64,000 nucleotides of DNA from Streptomyces sp. HUAS CB01 (GCF_030406905.1 NZ_CP129137.1:2235001-2299000), one strand, 5' to 3'; shown: positions 16,243-24,813, counted from the stretch's first letter. Made by a program: numbers and translations. Notes: generated from the letters alone by a model not told the origin.

Positions 16243-17162
16243 GCGCAGTCCTCGTGGTGCGCGGAGCGGCGGATGCGGGTGCGATCCGCCGCGCGCTGCC
16301 CGGCGTTCTTGTTCACGACTTACTGGACCTAAACTCGCCTCTGGCCTCCGACACGGCCGTGGTCGTCCTGCGTTCCGGCGTCCGACTCGGCGAGCGGGAG
16401 CTCGACGCGCTCCCCCGCCTACGGCACGTCGTACGGACCGGCTCCGGCATCGACCACATCGACGTGAACGCCCTCCGGCACCGTGGCATCACGCTGCACC
16501 GCAACGCCGAGGCCGGCGCGGACGCCGTGGGCGAGTGGGTCCTCGCCGCTGCCCTCGCCCTGGCCCGACGGATCCCCTTGGGGCAGCACGCGCTCCTGCT
16601 CGGCCGGCACGAGAAGCAGGCGTGCATGGGAGCGTCACTCGGCACCCTGGCCGCAGGTATCTGGGGCGCGGGCCCGGTGGGGCTGGCCGCCGACTGGGCC
16701 CTGGCCCCCTTCCTGGGTCGGACGGCCTTCGCCGCGTGGCCATCGAACCCTCCCGGTCTGCGGGAGCTGTCGCCGACAGCCCTCATGGAGCAGTCGCAGG
16801 TACACGTGATCGCTCTGCCGCTGCGTCCCACGACCGAACAGCTCATCGGCGAGGACTTCCTCGCACGCGTCGCTCCGCAGCGGCCTCTACTCATCTGCGC
16901 AGGGCGGCTGGAGACCCTCGACGTCGCCGCCTGCCTGCGGGCGCTGGCGGATGGGAGGCTCTCGGGCCTCGCCCTCGACCCAGTCGAGCGGGAGCACCTG
17001 CCGCTCCTCACTGACTCCACGACGCCGCTCAACCTCCTGGCCTCACCTCACATAGGTGCCCAGCGGTCCGACGTGCGCGGCGCGCTCGACATATGGGCCA
17101 TAGATCTCCTCAGGGAGATCACCGCCGACGACAAAATCCTGATCGAAGGAGGCCCCCGGTGA
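16239..17162 (+). CDS. D-2-hydroxyacid dehydrogenase (phosphoglycerate-dehydrogenase-like)
   Basis: This is a 307-residue NAD-binding protein. The N-terminal RTGSGIDHIDV (67-77) and NAEAGADAVGEW are typical of D-2-hydroxyacid dehydrogenases. The Rossmann loop is GIWGAGPVG (140-148). The catalytic Arg (CAGRLETL), Glu (LDPVERE) and His (ASPHIGAQ) are all present. It should reduce a 2-oxoacid or oxidise a 2-hydroxyacid. Next to a PEP-mutase-like enzyme, phosphonopyruvate is an attractive substrate, because a downstream reaction is needed to pull the unfavourable mutase equilibrium; that is inference. Translational coupling to both neighbours supports a pathway role. Confidence 0.9.
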   Translation: MSAVLVVRGAADAGAIRRALPGVLVHDLLDLNSPLASDTAVVVLRSGVRLGERELDALPRLRHVVRTGSGIDHIDVNALRHRGITLHRNAEAGADAVGEWVLAAALALARRIPLGQHALLLGRHEKQACMGASLGTLAAGIWGAGPVGLAADWALAPFLGRTAFAAWPSNPPGLRELSPTALMEQSQVHVIALPLRPTTEQLIGEDFLARVAPQRPLLICAGRLETLDVAACLRALADGRLSGLALDPVEREHLPLLTDSTTPLNLLASPHIGAQRSDVRGALDIWAIDLLREITADDKILIEGGPR

Positions 17163-18025
17163 ACCCATCGGCACGACTGCGCCGGGAGATCGCCGACAGA
17201 GTCGCCCAGGCGCTGCTCGCGTCCGGCGAGGCTCGTGAGGTCTGGCTGGAGGGAGCCCTCGCCTGCGGATTCGCCCACGCGGCGAGCGATATCGATCTGC
17301 GTGGCATCGTGGACGGCGCCCTACCGGCATGGGAGTCACGCATCGTGGACGGCGTCCGTGTCGACCTCCAGGCGGAGGCGCCGCAGCGGGCGGAGGAACT
17401 CCGCCACCTGCTCCGCTCCTTCGACGTCCACCGCGACGACCTCGGATCGTTCCGCCGGGTACGCGCCTCGATGCGCGACCTCATGTGTCTGCGCACCGCT
17501 CTCTCGTACGACTCCGGACGCTGGGATCCGGTGCTCGATCCCGGGGAGCGCCACGGCTACCGACTCTGGGCGGTCGCCGACCAGGCCGAAGTCGCGGCGA
17601 GTCTCGCAGAGGACCTGACCGGCCTCGTCGAGGACGGCCTGGCCGAACCCGCCGGCGTCGTGTGCCGGAAGCTGGAGATCTGCCTCACCGCGCTCGAGTG
17701 CGCGGCGGCTGGTCATCCGGTCCTGGGCGACAAGTGGCTGCCGCTGCTTGCCGGCGCTCCGTTCCGTCCGTCGATCGACCCGGCCCGCGCGGAAACGTGG
17801 GAGTGGTTCCGTCCGGTTCAGCGACGCGTGACCAGAGCGCTCCTGGGCTGCTGGCCCGTCGACGACCCGCTGCAGAAGCCTCCCAACCTGGTTGCCCCTG
17901 ATGCCGGCTGGCTGCCCCAGCGGTACGCCGACGGGTGGTTCCTTCGCCGCGGCGACGTCCACATCCCCATCACCGGCGGACAGCTTCTCGGGTGGCTGTC
18001 CACCGTCTCCACCGATGGCGCGTAG
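17159..18025 (+). CDS. Pol-beta-type nucleotidyltransferase domain protein
   Basis: This is 288 residues from GTG 17159 (AAGGAGG upstream), overlapping the dehydrogenase stop as GTGA. The N-terminal ~70 residues are a minimal nucleotidyltransferase domain: VWLEGALACGFAHAASDIDL, with the helix-turn and D-x-D metal ligands in SDIDL. The usual G-S is E-G-A. The remaining ~200 helical residues (ICLTALECAAAGHPV, VQRRVTRALLGCWP) resemble the C-terminal region of kanamycin-nucleotidyltransferase-like proteins. The acceptor is unknown. With the kinase and Nudix genes in the same operon, it suggests an activated nucleotidyl intermediate. Confidence 0.75.
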   Translation: MNPSARLRREIADRVAQALLASGEAREVWLEGALACGFAHAASDIDLRGIVDGALPAWESRIVDGVRVDLQAEAPQRAEELRHLLRSFDVHRDDLGSFRRVRASMRDLMCLRTALSYDSGRWDPVLDPGERHGYRLWAVADQAEVAASLAEDLTGLVEDGLAEPAGVVCRKLEICLTALECAAAGHPVLGDKWLPLLAGAPFRPSIDPARAETWEWFRPVQRRVTRALLGCWPVDDPLQKPPNLVAPDAGWLPQRYADGWFLRRGDVHIPITGGQLLGWLSTVSTDGA

Positions 18026-18055
18026 ACCGCGCCTCTCCTCCTCGGGAGTCCTCTG

Positions 18056-19915
18056 ATGTCCGTCACCCGCACCGCACCCACCGACCTGGAGAGTCTCTAC
18101 GCCCCGCTGCTGAGCACCGGTCCGGACACCGCGGTCTCCGTCATCCTGAAGCTCCGGGGGGAGACCTGCGACATCGACTGCCTGTACTGCTTCGAGAAGC
18201 GCAAGGAGTCACCGGGCGGCACCCGGATCAGCGCGGCACAGGTCCACCGCCTCGGTTCGATCTTCTCCGGGCGTCCGCTCAGCGTCGAACTCCATGGCGG
18301 GGAGCCCCTGACCGCTGGCCGGGAACGGATCGCGGAGATCCTGGACGCGCTCTCCGCACAGCCGAACGTCATCCGCGTGAGCCTCCAGACCAACGGCCTT
18401 CAGCTCGACGACGCCTGGCTGGATCTCTTCGAGCGGCACTGCCCGGAGCTGGAGATCGGTGTCTCCCTCGACGGCGACGCGCTCGGGAACTCGTGGCGCG
18501 TCGGTTACGACGGCCGCCCCACGTATCCCCGAGTGGTCGAAGCCCTGGAACTCCTCGGCCGTCGCGAACGCGACGTCGGCATCATCTGCGCCGTCACCCC
18601 GTACGTCCTCGGCCGGGCCTCGGACGTCATGAAGCACCTCGCCTCCTTTCCCGCCGTGAAGACGGTCAGCCTGGTGCCGTGCTTCGACGCGGCGGTCACC
18701 CGGTCGACCACTGTGGCCGGAACCCGTGTGCCGACCAGCCGGGAACTCCAGCGAAGGGCCATCGGCCCCACCGGCCCGGCCTGGGCCGTCACGCCGCGTC
18801 AGTACGCCGACTTCGTGCTGGAGGCCGCCCACCACTGGGTCGCCGACGGCCTGTTCCGCCGCGTCAAGCTGGAGCCCGTCGTCTCAGTCATCCGCCGTCT
18901 GAAGGGTCTGCGGAGCCGCTCCTGTCACTTCTCCGACTTGAAGTGCGACCACGTCCTCACCCTCTATCCCGATGACCGCCTGGGAAGCTGTGACGAGTTG
19001 CCCTGGCCGCAGGCCGGCCTCGCCGCGCTCGGCGACGTACACGCCGAGGCGGACGTGGCCAGCGCCCAGGGCGGCTCTCCCTTGCTTCACCAGGCACGCT
19101 CCCTGGTCACGAAGTGCACGACCTGCGACTACCGCGACACCTGCGGCGCAGGCTGCCCGGCGGTCCGCCTCCGCTTCGCCGCCGCGGGCGACGAGGACGC
19201 GTACTGCGACCACCGCATACGCCTGATCGACGGCGTCGCCGCCCTCCTCGCCCAGCCAGACCTCCCGCCCGGTGCGTCATGTTCCCGGTTGCGCTGGCGT
19301 CCCGTCCGCCCCAACAACATGCACCACGTCTCCGCCTTCCTGGCCCGCTGGGACGACCCCACTGCTCCCCGCTCACCCGCGCGTCTGCAGGTCAGCGCCA
19401 ACGGGAACATCAACACGGTCGGCCTCCCCGGCGTGCACGAGGCAGACGATCTCGACCCCCACCATCCTCAGTGGTACGAGGGCATCGAGCCCGGCATCCG
19501 CCCGATCGTCGACGCGCTCACCTCAGGCTGGAACACCGTCACCTATGACAGCTGCCAGGGCCACGCCTACGCCGACCTCCCCGGAGACGAGCCCCGGTTC
19601 CTCTCGGTCGGCATCCTGCCGCGCGACCGCGCCGAGTACGCGCGTACAGCGGTGCGCCTGTGCCGTGCCGCCAGCCGAGCCGAGTCCTCCCTGCCCGGGG
19701 CGTGTTCGCTGGTCCTCGGTCGCAGCGAACTCACGTGCCGCACCACCGGCCGGATCTATCCGACGCTCGACCTGCATCTCGTGCCCGCTGCCGGTACCAC
19801 GTCGGCCGAGTACTTCGAGGACCTCGCCCAAGCGGTGCACGTACTCACGGTGGCCCTGGCCGAAGCCGCCTCTGCCCCGCCCTCCACCCCGTGCGCGTGC
19901 GGAGGCGAGCAGTGA
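18056..19915 (+). CDS. Radical SAM/SPASM peptide-modifying enzyme with extra C-terminal domain
   Basis: The 619-residue protein has the radical SAM motif C-x3-C-x2-C in ETCDIDCLYCFEK (Cys38, 42, 45), the GGE segment (VELHGGEPLT) and SLQTNG. A SPASM auxiliary cluster region follows from ~residue 285: CHFSDLKCDH, LGSCDEL, then CTTCDYRDTCGAGC and a further Cys. SPASM enzymes install cross-links, thioethers or epimerisations on ribosomal peptides. After residue ~405 there is an additional ~200-residue domain (MHHVSAFLARWDD, ITVxGxP-like repeats, TVTYDSCQGHAYADLP, then SVGILPRD) that I do not recognise. It starts 30 bp after the nucleotidyltransferase and overlaps the oxygenase by 4 bp. Confidence 0.9.
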   Translation: MSVTRTAPTDLESLYAPLLSTGPDTAVSVILKLRGETCDIDCLYCFEKRKESPGGTRISAAQVHRLGSIFSGRPLSVELHGGEPLTAGRERIAEILDALSAQPNVIRVSLQTNGLQLDDAWLDLFERHCPELEIGVSLDGDALGNSWRVGYDGRPTYPRVVEALELLGRRERDVGIICAVTPYVLGRASDVMKHLASFPAVKTVSLVPCFDAAVTRSTTVAGTRVPTSRELQRRAIGPTGPAWAVTPRQYADFVLEAAHHWVADGLFRRVKLEPVVSVIRRLKGLRSRSCHFSDLKCDHVLTLYPDDRLGSCDELPWPQAGLAALGDVHAEADVASAQGGSPLLHQARSLVTKCTTCDYRDTCGAGCPAVRLRFAAAGDEDAYCDHRIRLIDGVAALLAQPDLPPGASCSRLRWRPVRPNNMHHVSAFLARWDDPTAPRSPARLQVSANGNINTVGLPGVHEADDLDPHHPQWYEGIEPGIRPIVDALTSGWNTVTYDSCQGHAYADLPGDEPRFLSVGILPRDRAEYARTAVRLCRAASRAESSLPGACSLVLGRSELTCRTTGRIYPTLDLHLVPAAGTTSAEYFEDLAQAVHVLTVALAEAASAPPSTPCACGGEQ

Positions 19916-20631
19916 TCCACATCGCCGAGACTCTGTCCATCCGTACTGTGGAGGGCTTCCTCAAGCCGGACGAGATCGAGCGACTCAACCTCGTCATGGA
20001 CGACACGCTCGGCTCCCTCGGGCGCGACCGGTACGGAACGGCCCGCCGCACCACCATCCACGAGATCCCTGGGCACTCCCCCGCCGAGGCGCAGGACGTC
20101 TACGAGCCGGCCGGCCGGATCGAGATGGCCGACATCCCGTACGAGGCCACCGACCTCCTCGACCAGGCCCTGAAGCTCCACATGGCCTCGATCACGCGCG
20201 CGCTGCCGTCGGTCACCGGCCACCGGCCGTGGATCTACCTCGAATACGGCGCCGACCAGTACATCACCGCACATGCCGACGGTATCGCCCCCGATCCCCT
20301 CACCCGTCCCCGCCAGATCGCCGCCGCGACGGTCACACTCACGGACGTCCACGACACGGGTGGCGCGTTCTACGTGGAGACCACGGGCAGCGACGCCGTC
20401 TGGACCGCCGACGAGGCGCCAATCGGATCGGGTTACGCCCCGGGAATGCGCTTCGCACACGAGGGGACGGACATGTCCTCCCCCTGGTTCCGCACAATGC
20501 CCCGCACCCGATGGAGCGTCGCACCCGCTCCCGGCACGCTCGTGGTCTTCGGCAGCCAGCTCGTCCACGGCACCGAACCTGTCCGCGCCGGCCGCGTTCG
20601 CAAGTTCCTCACGCTCTTCGTCTCCGAGTAG
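19912..20631 (+). CDS. 2-oxoglutarate/Fe(II)-dependent oxygenase
   Basis: This is 239 residues from GTG 19912, with GGAGG 6 nt upstream, overlapping the radical SAM stop as GTGA. The iron facial triad is His121 and Asp123 (YITAHADG) and His219 (QLVHGTEPVRAG), with downstream Arg positioned for 2-oxoglutarate. The overall layout (VEGFLKPDEIERL at the start, IAAATVTLTDVHDTGGAFYVE in the core) is that of prolyl-4-hydroxylase-like double-stranded beta-helix enzymes. Hydroxylation of the peptide or of a small-molecule building block is expected. Confidence 0.85.
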   Translation: MIHIAETLSIRTVEGFLKPDEIERLNLVMDDTLGSLGRDRYGTARRTTIHEIPGHSPAEAQDVYEPAGRIEMADIPYEATDLLDQALKLHMASITRALPSVTGHRPWIYLEYGADQYITAHADGIAPDPLTRPRQIAAATVTLTDVHDTGGAFYVETTGSDAVWTADEAPIGSGYAPGMRFAHEGTDMSSPWFRTMPRTRWSVAPAPGTLVVFGSQLVHGTEPVRAGRVRKFLTLFVSE

Positions 20632-20717
20632 GAGGCTTCGCCACCATGACCGGCCCCCGCGGCCCGCCCCGCAACCATCCCTCCCCCAACCCACAGCCCC
20701 GACCAGAGGAGAGAGCA

Positions 20718-20879
20718 GTGGCAGAAGACAACACGTTCGACGAGTTCCTGGAGGCAGTCGCGTCCCTGCGCGACAGCGACCCCGTGCGCACCACCGCGCA
20801 CACCTCCAACGCGGCCACCGAGACCTGGCTGGCCACCACGGTGCAGCACGACGCCGCTGAGCCCACCACCGAGTCCTGA
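20718..20879 (+). CDS. Candidate RiPP precursor peptide (53 aa)
   Basis: GTG 20718 is preceded by GAGGAG at optimal spacing and encodes 53 residues. The N-terminal part (AEDNTFDEFLEAVASLRDSD) looks like an amphipathic acidic leader. A Thr/His/Ala-rich C-terminal half has a single Trp (NAATETWLATTVQHD). It lies between the oxygenase and the HExxH hydroxylase genes, as expected for a precursor. A second start, ATG 20646, also has GGAGG 10 nt upstream and would give a 77-residue product with a Pro-rich extension. The core is not defined. Thr, Asn, His and Trp residues are plausible modification sites. Confidence 0.65.
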   Translation: MAEDNTFDEFLEAVASLRDSDPVRTTAHTSNAATETWLATTVQHDAAEPTTES

Positions 20880-20935
20880 CCCGCCACGGGGCCGGGCCCG
20901 TCCCGGTCCGGCCCCGTCCACTCTCGGAGCCCCAG

Positions 20936-21826
20936 ATGAGCGCTCTCTCCCCGGAAGCCCTGGTCGCCCTCGACGGTATCGCCGACCACCAGCGCCAACG
21001 GACCAACCGCATCGCCTCCGTGCTCGGCAACCGCCTCGGCTCGTCCGCTCTCGACTACTCCGTGACCCACCACCTACTCGAAGGCGCCGAACACGCGGCG
21101 CGCGCCCGGGACGCGGACCGCCTCGCCTGGTACCGCCGTACGACGGTGCGAGACCTGACCCACCTGTCGGCCGGCCCGCACATCGTGCTCACCCCGCGCC
21201 CCGCGGACCTGCTCCGCTCGGAGATCTCCGAAACCGCGTACTACCTCGTAGGCCCCGACACCAGCCCTGCCCCACCCGAGGCACTTGGCCTCGTTCGTGC
21301 CGCCCTCGCCGCCGCGACCGAGCACGGCTTCGGCTCCCTGCTCACCCAGCACGCCCCCGTCGTCTGCCTGCTCAACCGTCGCCGACTCGACGAGACGCTC
21401 CACAGCTGGGCCCTCACCCGCCTCCCCGGCACCGTCTTCACCGATTACACCGCCCACCCCGAGGTCCTGGCCCGCGACCTGATCCACGAGGCCGCCCACA
21501 ACTGGCTCAACGACGCCTTGGCCGCGCACGACGTGAGCCTCCCCGCCGACGTCACCTTCTTCTCCCCCTGGCGGGAAACTCCTCGCCCCGTATACGGCTT
21601 CCTTCACGCCTGCTGGGCCTTCTCTCTCACCGTGCTGTACGCACGGCAGGCCCGCCGCAGCGCCACGGGCGCCGTGGTCTCCTTCCTTGAAGCCCACGTG
21701 CGCCAGCAGGAGAGCCAGTTCGCCTCCGCACTCGATTCGCTGGCCGAGGCACTCTCATACGTCTCCGCTGACGCACTCCGCGATCGCGTCAGCCGTGCCG
21801 TAGACAAGGCCGTCGGATCGGCGTAA
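20936..21826 (+). CDS. HExxH-motif peptide hydroxylase-like protein
   Basis: The 296-residue protein has a zinc- or iron-binding HEAAH (residues 184-188, in DLIHEAAHNW), followed by TFFSPWRETPRPVYGFLHAC. That pairing is characteristic of the HEXXH peptide-modification family often found with radical SAM/SPASM enzymes, for which 2-oxoglutarate-dependent beta-hydroxylation has been proposed. The N-terminal half is helical with several Arg/His. It begins 56 bp after the candidate precursor and is the last gene of the operon. It probably hydroxylates a side chain of the precursor. Confidence 0.8.
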   Translation: MSALSPEALVALDGIADHQRQRTNRIASVLGNRLGSSALDYSVTHHLLEGAEHAARARDADRLAWYRRTTVRDLTHLSAGPHIVLTPRPADLLRSEISETAYYLVGPDTSPAPPEALGLVRAALAAATEHGFGSLLTQHAPVVCLLNRRRLDETLHSWALTRLPGTVFTDYTAHPEVLARDLIHEAAHNWLNDALAAHDVSLPADVTFFSPWRETPRPVYGFLHACWAFSLTVLYARQARRSATGAVVSFLEAHVRQQESQFASALDSLAEALSYVSADALRDRVSRAVDKAVGSA

Positions 21827-21932
21827 CCCCAGGGGTCATCCGAGCTCTCCCATCCCCGACGGCGCGCGCGATAACAAGGGTGCGAATCCATACCATCGGG
21901 CCAGTTGTCCGACGCAGGAGCGGATAGGCGCC

Positions 21933-22250
21933 ATGAGCCGTTTGATCGAGGCGTACGCGCCTGCCCTGCTGCGTTGGTTCCGTCTCCTGTGGGCGGTTGA
22001 GCCCTGGAACCGGGCGACCAGTGGGGAGGCACGGGACTTCACGTTGTGGCTGCAGCAGAACAAGTTCCACCGTCGCAGACCTCGACCTGGCCGGGCGGGG
22101 ACGGTGAACGCCCGGACCAGAAGGCGGTGCCCAGGAGTGGGCACCACACCGGCCACGATCAACCAGACGCTGTCGGTCGTAAGCGAGTTCTACCGGTCCA
22201 CGGGATCGGCAGCAGCCATTCGACTCCGCACCACGCCCACGATGCTCGTC
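21933..22250 (+). pseudogene. Truncated tyrosine-recombinase (integrase) N-terminal fragment
   Basis: From ATG 21933, WFRLLWAVEPWNRATSGEAR, DFTLWLQQNKFHRRRP and ATINQTLSVVSEFYR match the core-binding N-terminal domain of actinobacterial site-specific integrases. The similarity stops after ~90 codons and no catalytic R-H-R-Y domain follows; the dGTPase gene begins instead. The likely cause is a past insertion or deletion at this spot. Confidence 0.7.
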
Positions 22251-22422
22251 AGCCCAAGATGCGGATGCGGATGCGGACATGTTCATGAGAAGTTCCCCGC
22301 TGCCTGGCTATGCACATGTCCTCGGCGTGCGGCTCGGCCCAGACGGCTTGACGAGCAGAACATGCCTCCGCGGGCGATGCTGGAGGTACAGCTTGCGATG
22401 CACGACACGAAGGGCTACGGCC

Positions 22423-23814
22423 ATGACCGTCGAGCTGTCCGAGTTCTATAGGCAAAGAAACCGCGAGGAATCCCCCGCTAAAGATCCCAGGGATCGGCGT
22501 GACGCCTTCGAGCGTGACCGCGATCGACTTCTCTACTCTTCGGCATTCCGACGGCTCGCAGGAGTGGCGCAAGTCGCGGCTGTTCGCGAGCAGCACCTGC
22601 TACACAATCGACTCACGCACAGTTTGAAAGTAGGCCAGATAGGTCGACGCCTGGCCCAGCGGCTACTCGATGAGAACGCCGAGTTTCACGGAGGGCTATC
22701 CCTGGATAGCAGACGATGCCTCCCCGACATCGTCGAGTCAGCAGGATTGGCTCACGACATCGGGCATCCTCCTTTCGGTCACGCCGTAGAAGAGGTGATG
22801 GAAAGGAGAATGTCTGCGTTTGGCGGATTCGAAGGAAACGCACAGTCGTTCCGCGTCGTCACTAAGCTCGCAGTCCGCGCCGAAGAATACGACGGACTCG
22901 ATCTCACTCGGGCGACCCTTAACGCAATACTAAAGTATCCACGCTACGTGACCGCTGTCCACGAGGGGGATCCCCCGCAGTGGCATGATCGCACTCACGG
23001 AGAAAAGTGGGGAGTTTATCGCAGCGAGAAGTCTGATTTCGAATTCGCCCGGAGTCACCCAGAAGGCGGCGACGAGCCCCCGTGCGGCTGCGGCCAGGTA
23101 CGGAGTGCCGCCGCTGTGCTCATGGACTGGGCGGACGACATCTCCTACGTCACCCACGATGTGTACGACTATTTCCGCGCCGGACTGATGCCGCTCGACG
23201 CCCTCAGCGATCGAGAGGAAAAGTTCTTCGAATACGCCGCATCGAACCTGAAATGGCCGGAAAGTCAGTGGCCAGACTTCCAGGCCGCATACGGCGCCAT
23301 CAAGGATGACATGCCGAAAACGGCCTGGGGCGAGACAAGAGCGGATCGCGTCCAATTGTACAAAATACTGAACAAGCTGATCACGCGCTTCATGAACGCC
23401 GTCGAAGTCACCTCCCCCTCCACGGTAACCGTGGGGGATAAGGAGCAGCGTCAAGCAGAGGTCCTAAAGCAACTAACATTCTTTCATGTAATCGAAAGAC
23501 CGAAGCTCGCCCTTGCCCAAGAAGGGCAGAAGAAGATCGTCGGGAAACTGTTTGACGGGCTGCTGAAGGTCTACGACCCAAAGGCTGGGCGCATGGGTTC
23601 AGGAAAGTGGCCAATATTGCTGCAGGAATTCCATGCGCGGCTGATGCGAGAGTGTGACTCAGGTGGATACCTGTGGGCCGACGAAGAAAGGGTCAGTCGT
23701 GCGGTGTGTGACTACATTTGCTTGCTAACCGAGGATCAGGCGGTGGACTTGTACTCCCGGATGACAGGACTGAGCGTCTCCCAGGGTTCCATTTTCGGTT
23801 CATGGTTCGACTGA
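22423..23814 (+). CDS. dGTPase-like deoxynucleoside triphosphohydrolase (HD domain)
   Basis: This is 463 residues from ATG 22423. It has the full HD-domain set of dNTP triphosphohydrolases: HNRLTHSLKV (His66), LAHDIGHPPFGHAVEE (His111-Asp112), and VLMDWADDISYVTHDVYDYF. These enzymes cut dNTPs to deoxynucleoside and triphosphate. Homologues in mobile regions can act as antiphage nucleotide-depletion enzymes. GC and codon use (AAA, CTA, ATA codons) are clearly below the neighbours, indicating recent transfer. The gene sits between an integrase remnant and a synthetase pseudogene, with no obvious partner. Confidence 0.9.
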   Translation: MTVELSEFYRQRNREESPAKDPRDRRDAFERDRDRLLYSSAFRRLAGVAQVAAVREQHLLHNRLTHSLKVGQIGRRLAQRLLDENAEFHGGLSLDSRRCLPDIVESAGLAHDIGHPPFGHAVEEVMERRMSAFGGFEGNAQSFRVVTKLAVRAEEYDGLDLTRATLNAILKYPRYVTAVHEGDPPQWHDRTHGEKWGVYRSEKSDFEFARSHPEGGDEPPCGCGQVRSAAAVLMDWADDISYVTHDVYDYFRAGLMPLDALSDREEKFFEYAASNLKWPESQWPDFQAAYGAIKDDMPKTAWGETRADRVQLYKILNKLITRFMNAVEVTSPSTVTVGDKEQRQAEVLKQLTFFHVIERPKLALAQEGQKKIVGKLFDGLLKVYDPKAGRMGSGKWPILLQEFHARLMRECDSGGYLWADEERVSRAVCDYICLLTEDQAVDLYSRMTGLSVSQGSIFGSWFD

Positions 23815-23834
23815 ACCCTACGCGCCGGGCGCTT

Positions 23835-24215
23835 CCGCACCCGACTCGCCGAGCCACGGGCTGTCCGTCGCCGAGTTCGTCTACTCCGTCGTCATGGCCT
23901 GGGGACTCGGTCGCCGCCGACGTCGAGCTCGGCGGCGTGGACCAGCTGCTGAACCTCCAGATGTGCCGCAAGGTCATGACGGTCTCGGAGCAGACCTCCG
24001 AGGTCGTCATCACCACCCCGATCGTCGAGGCCACCGCCGGCTCACGGGCACCAAGATGAGCAGGGGCAATTACGTGGACCTGACAGCCTCGCCGGGGCGA
24101 GGTCTACGGCTGGCTGATGTCCATCCCCGACCACCTGACCGAGCAGTACCTCAGCTGCTCACCGAGTTGACGGACGACGAGATCCGCGTGATCACAGTGT
24201 GGACGATCACGTAAT
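23835..24215 (+). pseudogene. Shattered tyrosyl-tRNA-synthetase-like gene
   Basis: Three plus-strand frames together give a class I TyrRS-like C-terminal catalytic region. VAEFVYSVVMAW is followed, after a frameshift near 23905, by ADVELGGVDQLLNLQMCRKV and VVITTPIVEATAG. A second shift near 24045 precedes GTKMSRGNYVDLTASP, a damaged KMSKS loop. A third shift precedes residues like GWLMSIPDHLTEQYL. At least three frameshifts and the missing 5' half make it non-functional. It may once have been a resistance-type or duplicate synthetase. Confidence 0.7.
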
Positions 24216-24267
24216 TCCCGGGGGCTGGGATCACGGGGATCCCGAGCTCCCCGGGTGATGGTCCGCG

Positions 24268-24747
24268 TCAGAGGCGGGGTTCGAGTCGGACGAGCCGCAC
24301 TGGCTCTGCGTCGAGCAGGGATTCGTCGATCACCTCAATGGCGACCTCGTCGTTCCCGCCCTTCGGCAGGTGAAGCGTGATCAGGTAGTCGCGGAGAGCC
24401 TCTCGGATCCGCTGCGGGAGCGTCGCGAAGTCAGGGATCTCCGCCGGGTCCGCCGACAGACGCAGGTGCGCCTCGCGGGGCGCATCGATGCCGGTGACCG
24501 ACACGTCGACCACGCCGTGAAGACCGGCCTCCATGAGGGCCTTTCGGGCGGAGTCGCGCAGCGCGGTGGCGGCCAGGAACTGCAGGACCTGGTCGCGTCC
24601 GAAGGCGGGCGCGACGGCCCGGGCGATCTCCTTCGCGGAGACTCCCTTGCGGGACGCGCTCGTCATGGCGGCGACGAGGAGCCTGCGCTCGCCGAGGAAG
24701 TTGTCCCGGATAGCCGTCAGGTCGGTGATCGTGTCCTTGGTGTCCAT
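24268..24747 (-). CDS. Hypothetical protein next to the IS21 element
   Basis: This is 159 residues from ATG 24747; the frame is open to 24783 but that extension runs into repeat DNA. The N-terminal half has a helix-turn-helix-like stretch (RKGVSAKEIARAVAPAFGRD, residues ~32-51). The C-terminal half is acidic (GGNDEVAIEVIDESLLDAEP). I do not recognise the family. No good ribosome-binding site is visible, and the IS21-family element begins within ~70 bp upstream, so its native 5' region may have been displaced. Confidence 0.55.
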   Translation of the reverse strand: MDTKDTITDLTAIRDNFLGERRLLVAAMTSASRKGVSAKEIARAVAPAFGRDQVLQFLAATALRDSARKALMEAGLHGVVDVSVTGIDAPREAHLRLSADPAEIPDFATLPQRIREALRDYLITLHLPKGGNDEVAIEVIDESLLDAEPVRLVRLEPRL

Positions 24748-24813
24748 GAACACCAGGATGTGGCCTGAATTCAGGACGGTCAAGTTCCAGGGCGTCCTGA
24801 ATTCAGTCCATCG

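Noticed and set aside
12804..21826. Lanthipeptide or lasso peptide cluster
   Set aside because: No LanM/LanB/LanC, cyclase or lasso B/C proteins are present, and the candidate precursor has no cysteine.
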